Shown piece by piece: positions 1 through 5,375 of a DNA stretch of 5,375 bases (position 1 is its first letter; every line of letters starts with the position of its first letter). This stretch comes from an uncultured Clostridiaceae bacterium (GTDB lineage Bacteria; Bacillota; Clostridia; Lachnospirales; Lachnospiraceae), in assembly GCA_947175375.1 (NCBI GenBank), contig CAMWMT010000223.1, forward strand, positions 1-5,375. Direction: 5' to 3'. The position numbers and the translations under genes are program-made. Below the pieces are notes generated by a model, which ran no database searches, was not told the DNA's origin, and saw only the letters and a program-made list of their open reading frames with translations.

Positions 1-1439
1 CCCTGGATCCGAAGGATCACAGTACGGATTATGAGGCGGATATTATTTATCAGGTGGCACAGAACCTGGTGATCTATAATGCGGAGTACACGGATGTCAT
101 TCCGCTGCTGGCTACGGAATGGTCGATCAGTGAAGATGGAAAGGACTATACTTTTAAGCTGAGAGATGATGTTTACTTCCAGCCAGGCCAGTTCCAGGAT
201 GGACGTCAGATGGTTGCGGATGATGTAAAATATTCTCTGGAACGTATTTATAATGAGTGTGCTGCTGACCGGATCTGCCGTGATTTCTTTGAGTCGGTAG
301 AGGTTGTGAATGATTTTGAAGTGATCATTCATCTGAAGGATTCCTGCGGGCCATTCCTGGAGACATTATGTGATATCGGCAACGGAATTCTTCCCAAAGA
401 AGAAGTAGAAGGCTGGGGAGATGAGTTTGGATATCATCTGGTAGGCACCGGCCCGTTTATCCTGGAAGAGATGGTCGCAGATGAGAAAGTAACACTGAAA
501 AAGAACCCGAACTATTGGGGTGATGAACCGAACCTGGACGGCATTGAGGTGATAACCGCTTCTGATAACAGCCAGATCGTGAATGCTCTGGTATCAGACG
601 AAGCACATATCGGAATGTACCTGCAGGGTGAGTCCATTCAGAGGGCGAAGGATGCGGAACTTCTGGTACAGGCGCCTGCTACCAGCGTAACAATGATCCG
701 TTTTAATATGCAGAACGGCCCTACTGCTGATCCGAAGGTTCGTGAAGCCATTATCAAGGCAGTGGATATTGACGGTATGGTAAGCGGAATCTATCAGTAC
801 GGAGAAGCAACCAGGATCTACCAGCCATTAACCTTTATGTCCTGGGGCTATCAGGATAAGTATGATTCCCTGGTTCCGGAATATGATCCGGAAGCAGCCA
901 AAGCGCTTTTGGCAGAGGCAGGATATCCGGATGGCTTTACGATGACGATGTATATCGGTTCCAGCACTAACCGGGAGAAGATGGCACAGCTGTTCCAGTA
1001 CTACCTGGGCGAAGTTGGAATCACCGTAGAGATCAAATCCAGCGCTATGGCTGACTGGATGTCTGCGGTAACCGGAAGCTATAAAGACAGTGTAGTGAAC
1101 AGCTACGGAATCACCTTTAACGGAACCATTGACCCGTATGCTTATGAAGAGAAGTTCTTTATCTCCAATAATATTGACTCTGTCAATAATGCAGGTGGAT
1201 ATGTAGACGATGAGGTTGACGAATGGCTGCACGCTGCCTACCAGGAGACTGACCGTGAAAAGAGAACCGAATATTACGGTCAGGTTATGGAAAAGGTAAT
1301 GAATGACTATGTAGGTATTTTCTATGCATGTGAATCCAGAAACTGGGGTGTTTCTCCAAAGGTTCATGATACAGTTGTCCGTGCGGACAGCAGGCTTCTG
1401 ATCTGTACGCCTTTCAACAATATCTGGATCGAGCAGTGA
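1..1439 (+). CDS. ABC transporter substrate-binding protein, family 5 (peptide/nickel type), 5' partial
   Basis: Extracellular solute-binding protein that delivers a peptide-like or related solute to the permeases encoded downstream. The frame is open from base 3 to a TGA at 1437-1439, giving 478 visible residues. The GTG at 54-56 is an internal valine, because the codons before it (LDPKDHSTDYEADIIYQ) already match the conserved start of the SBP_bac_5 domain. Numbering from base 3, family landmarks are LATEWSISEDGKDYTFKLRDDVYF (about 36-59), VADDVKYSLERI (about 71-82), GTGPF (148-152), NPNYWG (168-173) and VREAIIKAVDID (246-257). The C-terminal lobe is complete. Family members are usually about 500-550 residues, so roughly 40-70 are missing to the left, including the signal peptide and probable lipobox cysteine. 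The family assignment is secure. The substrate (oligopeptide, dipeptide, nickel chelate or other) cannot be read from sequence. A terminator-like hairpin starts 4 bases after the stop codon. Confidence 0.95.
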   Translation, partial: LDPKDHSTDYEADIIYQVAQNLVIYNAEYTDVIPLLATEWSISEDGKDYTFKLRDDVYFQPGQFQDGRQMVADDVKYSLERIYNECAADRICRDFFESVEVVNDFEVIIHLKDSCGPFLETLCDIGNGILPKEEVEGWGDEFGYHLVGTGPFILEEMVADEKVTLKKNPNYWGDEPNLDGIEVITASDNSQIVNALVSDEAHIGMYLQGESIQRAKDAELLVQAPATSVTMIRFNMQNGPTADPKVREAIIKAVDIDGMVSGIYQYGEATRIYQPLTFMSWGYQDKYDSLVPEYDPEAAKALLAEAGYPDGFTMTMYIGSSTNREKMAQLFQYYLGEVGITVEIKSSAMADWMSAVTGSYKDSVVNSYGITFNGTIDPYAYEEKFFISNNIDSVNNAGGYVDDEVDEWLHAAYQETDREKRTEYYGQVMEKVMNDYVGIFYACESRNWGVSPKVHDTVVRADSRLLICTPFNNIWIEQ

Positions 1440-1443
1440 TTTT

Positions 1444-1483
1444 AAAGCGGCGGTGGCGTACCCTTTGCCATACGCCGCTTTTT
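1444..1483 (+). terminator. Intrinsic terminator-like hairpin between the binding-protein and permease genes
   Basis: A perfect 9-bp stem pairs AAAGCGGCG (1444-1452) with CGCCGCTTT (1473-1481). It can be extended, past a small asymmetric bulge, by TGGC (1454-1457) with GCCA (1467-1470), closing a 9-base loop. A run of five T (1479-1483) overlaps and follows the 3' arm. This is the form of a Rho-independent terminator on the + strand. On the opposite strand the trailing T run would be only three bases, so it does not look bidirectional. Because it lies between the first gene and the rest of an otherwise compact transporter operon, I infer partial termination or 3'-end protection. Either would raise the amount of binding-protein mRNA relative to the permease and ATPase mRNA. 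No promoter is recognisable in the short stretch between the hairpin and the next gene. Confidence 0.8.
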
Positions 1484-1503
1484 ATTCCACAAATGAATGA
1501 TAA

Positions 1504-1508
1504 AGGTG
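1504..1508 (+). promoter_or_regulatory. Weak ribosome binding site for the first permease
   Basis: AGGTG lies 11 bases before the ATG at 1520. It is a shorter and more distant match to the 16S anti-Shine-Dalgarno sequence than the sites of the three later genes. It still favours the start at 1520 over the in-frame ATG at 1493, which has only the terminator tail upstream. The in-frame GTG at 1436 overlaps the previous stop and would read through the hairpin. Confidence 0.55.
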
Positions 1509-1519
1509 GTGGTAAAGCA

Positions 1520-2476
1520 ATGTTGAAAATAATCATAAGGCGATGCATCCAGATGGTCCCGACTTTGCTGGTAGTGGTGACTTTGACCTTTTTCCTTACC
1601 AGAATGCTGCCCGGGGATCCTGCCCTTGCCATTCTGGGGCCGGAGGCGGAGGCGGACGAGATCGAGCTTCTGCGTCAGGAGATGGGGCTGGACAGAAGCC
1701 TTCCGGAGCAGTACGTTTCTTACATAGCGGATGTATGCAAGGGGGATTTTGGAACGTCCTACAGCTATCATCAGCCCGTATTGTCCCTGATCATCAGCAG
1801 GATTCCAAATACGCTGCTTCTTACTTTGACAGCCCTTATTTTTTCCCTGATCCTGGGGGTGGGGGCAGGAGTACTGGCAGCGACCAGGCAGAATACGGTG
1901 ATTGATTATCTGATCAGCGTGATTGCCTTGTTGGGCGTGTCCATGCCGGTGTTCTGGTTGGGCCTGATGCTGATTCTCCAGTTTTCCGTGGAAATGAACC
2001 TGTTGCCGGTCATGGGGATGGGAAGCATGGAAAAGGGATTATGGGATGTGATCTCCCACATGATCCTGCCGGGCTTTGTTCTGGCGGTTATTCCCATGGG
2101 AACCTTTGCCAGGACTACCCGCTCCAGCATGATCGATGTGCTGGGAAGTGATTCTATCCGCTGCCTGAGGGCCAGAGGGATCAGAGAGTCCAGGGTGATC
2201 TGGATCCATGGCTTAAAGAATGCGCTTCCTCCCATCGTTACAGTGTTCGGGCTTCAGCTGGCGGGAACCTTTGCAGGAGCAATCGTAACAGAGGGGATTT
2301 TCTCCTGGCCGGGTATGGGAACAGTTATCAATACGGCGATCAATAACCGTGATTATTCCTTGATCCAGGGGGCTGTGCTTTTTATTGCCATTTCCTTTGT
2401 TTTCTGTAATATGCTGGTGGATGTCTGTTATATGCTTCTGAATCCCAAGGTGGATTTTGAAAATGGAGGGCACTGA
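1520..2476 (+). CDS. ABC transporter permease, DppB/OppB type
   Basis: Integral membrane subunit of the peptide/nickel importer (COG0601 DppB family), forming half of the translocation channel with the permease encoded next. The 318-residue product matches the usual family length of about 305-340. Visible order: a first membrane helix (about 11-29) followed by the conserved MLPGDPA (29-35); an extracytoplasmic region (about 36-90); then hydrophobic segments at about 98-120, 128-155, 180-196, 237-257 and 281-305. The cytoplasmic EAA coupling loop, which docks on an ATPase, is DSIRCLRARGIRESRVIWIHGLKNA (211-235). It is followed by the family motif EGIFSWPGMG (258-267). The ATG at 1520 gives the normal MLKIIIRRCIQMVP N-terminus. 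The longer GTG-initiated reading from 1436 would add residues unlike the family, encoded across the terminator hairpin. The next gene starts one base after this stop codon, so the two are probably translationally coupled. Confidence 0.95.
   Translation: MLKIIIRRCIQMVPTLLVVVTLTFFLTRMLPGDPALAILGPEAEADEIELLRQEMGLDRSLPEQYVSYIADVCKGDFGTSYSYHQPVLSLIISRIPNTLLLTLTALIFSLILGVGAGVLAATRQNTVIDYLISVIALLGVSMPVFWLGLMLILQFSVEMNLLPVMGMGSMEKGLWDVISHMILPGFVLAVIPMGTFARTTRSSMIDVLGSDSIRCLRARGIRESRVIWIHGLKNALPPIVTVFGLQLAGTFAGAIVTEGIFSWPGMGTVINTAINNRDYSLIQGAVLFIAISFVFCNMLVDVCYMLLNPKVDFENGGH
2465..2470 (+). promoter_or_regulatory. Ribosome binding site fixing the second permease start
   Basis: GGAGGG sits inside the last codons of the first permease gene, 7 bases before the ATG at 2478. 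It favours that ATG over the upstream in-frame TTG at 2457 and ATG at 2463. The first of these precedes the site and the second overlaps its edge. The other nearby in-frame ATG, at 2484, is 13 bases away and less well placed. Confidence 0.75.
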
Positions 2477-2477
2477 T

Positions 2478-3398
2478 ATGGGAATGGGAAAAAACAAAAA
2501 CACAGCCTTCAGTGATGCGCTTGGGAAAGACGCCAACATAGAGATGCTGAAGAGAGAGCGGAGAGCAAACAATGCATGGAATAAGCTGAGACGGAATAAG
2601 ATTGCGATGATCGGGCTGTTTGTGATCCTGCTCATGGCGCTTATGGCGGTATTTGCTCCTGTTCTGGCTCCTTATTTGCCGAATGAGATCAATCCAGGAC
2701 AGGCTTATCTTCCCTTTGGGTCACCGGGACATCTCTTTGGAACGGATGACCTGGGAAGGGATCTTCTGTCGAGGATCATCTACGGTGGGAGGATCTCGTT
2801 GATCGTGGCCGTAGGAGCTACCTTTGTGGGAGCAGCTCTGGGGATTCTTCTGGGTCTGACGGCCGGGTATTTCGGAGGATGGATCGATTCCCTGATCATG
2901 AGGATCATGGACGGAATGTTTTCGTTCCCGTTTATCCTGCTGGCGATGATCCTGATCACCGTGATTGGCAACGGCGTCCTGAATGTAACATTTGCGATCG
3001 GAATTGCCAATGTGCCCAGCTTTGCCCGGGTAGTCCGGGGGCAGGTCCACATTGTTAAGCGGGAGGAATACTGCAATGCGGGAAAGGTGATCGGTGTTTC
3101 CAATGTCAGGCAGTTGTTTCTCCATATTCTTCCCAATACCATGTCCCAGATCATCGTATATGCTACCCTGCGGGTGGCGGATGCCATCATATCCGAGGCG
3201 TTCTTAAGTTTCCTTGGCCTGGGAATCGCCCTGCCTACGGCATCCTGGGGAAGCATCCTGAAGACCGGCCGTGAGTGCCTGACTACGGCGCCTCACGTGG
3301 CCACGATCGGCGGTATCTTTATCCTGATCACGGTTTTGGGCTTTAATCTGTTGGGCGACGGGATCCGTGATATCATGGATCCGAAGATGAAGCAGTAG
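2478..3398 (+). CDS. ABC transporter permease, DppC/OppC type
   Basis: Second membrane subunit of the importer (COG1173 DppC family), pairing with the preceding permease. The 306-residue product is the usual length (about 290-310). An N-terminal OppC_N segment has a charged cytoplasmic lead, WNKLRRNKIAMIG (34-46), then the first membrane helix (about 43-63). The hallmark HLFGTDDLGRDLLSRIIYGGRISL spans 85-108. Further hydrophobic segments lie at about 108-130, 146-163, 168-180, 224-245 and 272-293. The EAA loop is EYCNAGKVIGVSNVRQLFLHILPN (197-220), and the family ending LLGDGIRDIMDPKMKQ is complete. The start at 2478 is set by a good ribosome binding site and lies one base after the upstream stop. 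The N-terminal tail (about 1-33, lysine-, arginine- and asparagine-rich) is cytoplasmic and variable in this family. The stop codon TAG overlaps the ribosome binding site of the next gene. Confidence 0.95.
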   Translation: MGMGKNKNTAFSDALGKDANIEMLKRERRANNAWNKLRRNKIAMIGLFVILLMALMAVFAPVLAPYLPNEINPGQAYLPFGSPGHLFGTDDLGRDLLSRIIYGGRISLIVAVGATFVGAALGILLGLTAGYFGGWIDSLIMRIMDGMFSFPFILLAMILITVIGNGVLNVTFAIGIANVPSFARVVRGQVHIVKREEYCNAGKVIGVSNVRQLFLHILPNTMSQIIVYATLRVADAIISEAFLSFLGLGIALPTASWGSILKTGRECLTTAPHVATIGGIFILITVLGFNLLGDGIRDIMDPKMKQ

Positions 3399-3404
3399 GA
3401 GGTG
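3397..3404 (+). promoter_or_regulatory. Very strong ribosome binding site for the first ATPase
   Basis: AGGAGGTG is an uninterrupted 8-base match to the anti-Shine-Dalgarno sequence. It overlaps the TAG stop of the upstream permease (3396-3398) and stands 9 bases before the ATG at 3414. The in-frame GTG at 3402 lies inside this site, so it cannot sensibly be the start. Confidence 0.8.
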
Positions 3405-3413
3405 GACGCGGAT

Positions 3414-4427
3414 ATGAGTGAAGTATTGTTAAAGGTGGAAAATCTGAAAACCTATTTTTACCAGGCCAGCGGAGTCTCCAAGGCTGTGGATGGAGTGAGT
3501 TTTTCTCTAAACGAGGGAGAAACCATGGGGATCGTAGGAGAATCCGGATCCGGAAAAAGCGTAACATCCTCGTCTATTATGAGGCTGCTTCCGGCCAGGA
3601 CGGGAAGGATCGTGGACGGAACGATCCTGTTTCAGGATACGGACATCCGTGCCCTGAATAAAAAGGAGATCTTAAGTTTCAGGGGAAATGACTTTGCCAT
3701 GATCTTCCAGAATCCCATGACTTCCCTGGATCCAGTGTTCAAGGTGGGCAGGCAGATGACGGAGATGATCCTGGCCCACAGAAAAATATCGAAAAAGGAG
3801 GCCTGGGATATTGCGGTAGACGCGCTCAGGCAGGTAGGGATCCCGGAACCGGAAAAGAGGATGAATGCTTATCCTCATGAGCTGTCAGGGGGAATGTGCC
3901 AGAGGGTGATCATTGCCATGGCCGTCTGCAGCAATCCCAGGCTGATCATCGCGGATGAGCCTACCACTGCTCTGGATGTAACGGTTCAGGCTCAGGTTCT
4001 GGAGCTTTTGCGGGAACTCCAGAGGAAAAACGGCACTTCCATTCTTCTGATCACCCATAACCTGGGCGTTGTATGGGAAATGTGTGATACCGTTATGGTG
4101 ATGTATGCAGGGAAGACAGTAGAGTATGCGGCCTGCAGGGACCTCTATGCCAATCCGCTTCATCCTTATACCTGGGGGCTTCTGGATTCCATGCCAAAGC
4201 TCAGCAGTGATTCAAAAAAGGAGCTGGCGGCGATTCCCGGGGTTCCCCCGGATCTGCGGCTGACAGGAACCTGTTGTAATTTTTATAATCGATGTCCCTA
4301 CTGTACGGAACAGTGCAAAACATCGGTGCCACCTTTGCGGGAACTGGAGCCGGGACATTTTGTAGCGTGCCACAGACAGTCCGACGCAGAAAGGCTGGAA
4401 CGGGGAGGTGCTTCGGATGGAAAATAA
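3414..4427 (+). CDS. Peptide/nickel ABC transporter ATP-binding protein, DppD/OppD type
   Basis: Cytoplasmic ATPase powering import (COG0444 DppD family), 337 residues, full length. Nucleotide-binding parts in order: Walker A GESGSGKS (42-49), Q-loop Gln99 in MIFQNPMTSLDP, signature LSGGMCQR (157-164), Walker B LIIADEP (177-183) with catalytic Glu182, D-loop TALD (185-188) and H-loop His215. All key residues are present. After about residue 235 comes the C-terminal oligopeptide-transporter domain, with NPLHPYTWGLLDSMP (247-261) and a cysteine cluster: Cys287, 288, 294, 297, 301 and 319. The C288-x5-C294-x6-C301-x17-C319 spacing fits the four ligands of the [4Fe-4S] cluster known in some OppD/DppD proteins. 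Cluster binding here is inferred. The signature has Cys162 where Arg is common, and the H-loop reads HNLG rather than HDLG. Both are tolerated variants in this family. The last 11 bases overlap the next ATPase gene, its probable heterodimer partner. Confidence 0.96.
   Translation: MSEVLLKVENLKTYFYQASGVSKAVDGVSFSLNEGETMGIVGESGSGKSVTSSSIMRLLPARTGRIVDGTILFQDTDIRALNKKEILSFRGNDFAMIFQNPMTSLDPVFKVGRQMTEMILAHRKISKKEAWDIAVDALRQVGIPEPEKRMNAYPHELSGGMCQRVIIAMAVCSNPRLIIADEPTTALDVTVQAQVLELLRELQRKNGTSILLITHNLGVVWEMCDTVMVMYAGKTVEYAACRDLYANPLHPYTWGLLDSMPKLSSDSKKELAAIPGVPPDLRLTGTCCNFYNRCPYCTEQCKTSVPPLRELEPGHFVACHRQSDAERLERGGASDGK
4404..4410 (+). promoter_or_regulatory. Ribosome binding site for the second ATPase, inside the first ATPase gene
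   Basis: GGAGGTG lies within the coding end of the preceding ATPase gene, 6 bases before the ATG at 4417. It fixes the start of the last gene and makes the 11-base overlap credible. Ribosomes finishing the first ATPase could restart here, which would help keep the two ATPases at equal amounts. Confidence 0.75.
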
Positions 4428-5375
4428 GAAAGTGATCCTTAAGGTTCAGGATGTGTCAAAGGATTTTGAGATAAAGAGCAAGGAGATATTTGGAAAGAGC
4501 CAGGTGCTCCATGCCCTTACAAATGTGAATTTAGAAGTATACCAGGGGGAGACGCTGGGCATTATCGGTGAGTCGGGATGCGGAAAGTCCACTCTCGGAA
4601 GATGTATGGTACGGCTTCATAAACCTACCCGAGGAACTATTTTCTGCGATGGTCAGGATATTTTCAATCTTAAGGGAGAAGCAAAGCAGGAGTTGTGTAA
4701 GGATATCCAGATGATCTTCCAGGATCCTTACTCCTCCCTGGATCCCAGAAAGACAGCGGCATATTCCGTGATGGAGCCACTTCGGGTCCACCGGATCTTA
4801 AAAGACAGGGATGCCATGGACCGGCGGGTTCTGGAGTTGATGCAGGAAGTGGGTCTTGATATTCAGCATCTCCAGCGTTATCCTCACGAATTTTCCGGAG
4901 GACAGCGTCAGCGGATCAATATTGCCCGGGCGATTGCCCTGAATCCCAAAGTGATCGTCTGTGACGAACCGGTTTCTGCCCTGGATGTGTCCATCCAGGC
5001 GCAGGTGATCAATCTGTTTAAGCGGCTTCAGAGAGAACACGGCCTGACTTATGTATTCATTTCCCATGACCTTGGAATTATCAAGTATATCAGTGACCGG
5101 ATTGCCATAATGTATCTGGGACGGGTGGTGGAACTGTGTTCGGCGGGAGCCATTTACAAGAATCCGCTCCATCCCTACACGAAGGCACTGCTTTCGGCCA
5201 TTCCGCCGGAAAGTCCATTTGATAAAAAGGAGAGGATCGTATTGCACGGAGATATCCCAAGCCCGATCGGCGACCAGGTGGGATGCCCGCTGGCAGGACG
5301 CTGCCCATCCTGTATGGAGCGGTGCAGAAGTGAAGCACCTGTGTTAAAAGACTGTGGGGACGGACATCTGGCTGC
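4417..5375 (+). CDS. Peptide ABC transporter ATP-binding protein, OppF/AppF type, 3' partial
   Basis: Second ATPase of the importer (OppF/AppF/DppF family), expected to form the ATP-hydrolysing heterodimer with the preceding product. The frame is open from ATG 4417 to the right edge, giving 319 codons with no stop. The usual length is about 310-340, so only a short tail is missing. Motifs: Walker A GESGCGKST (51-59), Q-loop Gln102 in MIFQDPYSSLDP, signature FSGGQRQR (159-166), Walker B VIVCDEP (179-185) with catalytic Glu184, D-loop SALD (187-190) and H-loop His217 in ISHDLG. The N-terminus carries the insert typical of OppF proteins before the core strand (FEIKSKEIFGKSQVLHALTNVNL, about 17-39). 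The C-terminal domain has NPLHPYTKALLSAIP (249-263) and cysteines 290, 296, 299 and 303. The visible end, DGHLA, should continue into the family's final conserved cysteine just outside the window. The ATG start has a good ribosome binding site and overlaps the upstream gene by 11 bases. Confidence 0.95.
   Translation, partial: MENKKVILKVQDVSKDFEIKSKEIFGKSQVLHALTNVNLEVYQGETLGIIGESGCGKSTLGRCMVRLHKPTRGTIFCDGQDIFNLKGEAKQELCKDIQMIFQDPYSSLDPRKTAAYSVMEPLRVHRILKDRDAMDRRVLELMQEVGLDIQHLQRYPHEFSGGQRQRINIARAIALNPKVIVCDEPVSALDVSIQAQVINLFKRLQREHGLTYVFISHDLGIIKYISDRIAIMYLGRVVELCSAGAIYKNPLHPYTKALLSAIPPESPFDKKERIVLHGDIPSPIGDQVGCPLAGRCPSCMERCRSEAPVLKDCGDGHLA

Noticed and set aside
54..56. GTG as the start codon of the binding-protein gene
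   Set aside because: The reading frame is open to the left edge and the codons before it encode conserved family sequence, so this is an internal valine of a truncated gene.
828..1367. 179-codon open frame on the minus strand inside the binding-protein gene
   Set aside because: It lies wholly antisense to a clearly conserved gene and its product resembles no family I know. It is a shadow of the coding frame.
1436..1519. N-terminal extension of the first permease from GTG 1436 or ATG 1493
   Set aside because: The extension would translate the terminator hairpin or its tail, gives residues unlike the DppB family, and lacks a ribosome binding site. ATG 1520 gives the normal N-terminus.
1543..1905. 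120-codon + strand frame inside the first permease gene
   Set aside because: It is rich in Gly, Ser, Asp and Pro, has no recognisable domain or ribosome binding site, and overlaps out of frame with a conserved membrane protein.
4798..5247. 149-codon minus-strand frame opposite the second ATPase
   Set aside because: It is antisense to intact ABC ATPase motifs and has no recognisable domain, so it is a shadow frame.
3414..5375. Similarity between the two ATPase genes as a recent tandem duplication or DNA repeat
   Set aside because: Shared motifs such as the SLDP and NPLHPYT regions reflect ancient paralogy of OppD and OppF types. The DNA between motifs differs too much for a recent duplication.
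1..5375. Recurring GGATCC-containing stretches (for example near 6, 3377, 3728 and 4739)
   Set aside because: They mostly encode Leu-Asp-Pro or Met-Asp-Pro turns in different proteins, are irregularly spaced, and are explained by codon choice and not by a repeat family.
1..5375. A novel or undescribed system
   Set aside because: All five genes are clear members of the peptide/nickel ABC importer families in their usual order, and no unexplained stretch longer than about 80 bases remains.

Overview
The window holds most of one ABC importer operon of the peptide/nickel family (Opp/Dpp type). All genes are on the + strand, in the order substrate-binding protein, permease, permease, ATPase, ATPase (the oppABCDF/dppABCDF order). 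Five coding regions fill nearly the whole window. The first runs off the left edge, so its signal peptide is not seen. The last runs off the right edge just before its expected end. I see no mobile element, CRISPR array, RNA gene or unrelated accessory gene.

Strong AGGAGG-type ribosome binding sites, mid-range base composition, codon use and the style of the proteins suggest a Gram-positive anaerobe of the class Clostridia, perhaps Lachnospiraceae. This is an inference from style, not a taxonomic proof.

Layout: (1) bases 1-1439, family 5 solute-binding protein lacking its N-terminus; (2) bases 1440-1519, a short spacer with a strong intrinsic-terminator-like hairpin and then a weak ribosome binding site; (3) 1520-2476, DppB-type permease; (4) 2478-3398, DppC-type permease, one base downstream; (5) 3414-4427, DppD/OppD-type ATPase; (6) 4417 to the right edge, OppF/AppF-type ATPase, overlapping the previous gene by 11 bases.

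The expected working model is as follows. The binding protein, probably a lipoprotein on the outer face of the membrane, captures a peptide or similar solute. It hands the solute to a channel made of the two permeases, and the two ATPases drive import as a heterodimer. Both ATPases keep all the nucleotide-binding motifs visible here, so both ATP sites look competent. The substrate cannot be told from this sequence. The four membrane and ATPase genes are tightly packed and probably translationally coupled. The hairpin after the binding-protein gene probably lets that protein be made in excess.

I found no evidence of an undescribed system. The most useful second looks are the intra-operon hairpin and the cysteine clusters, possibly Fe-S ligands, at the C-termini of both ATPases.
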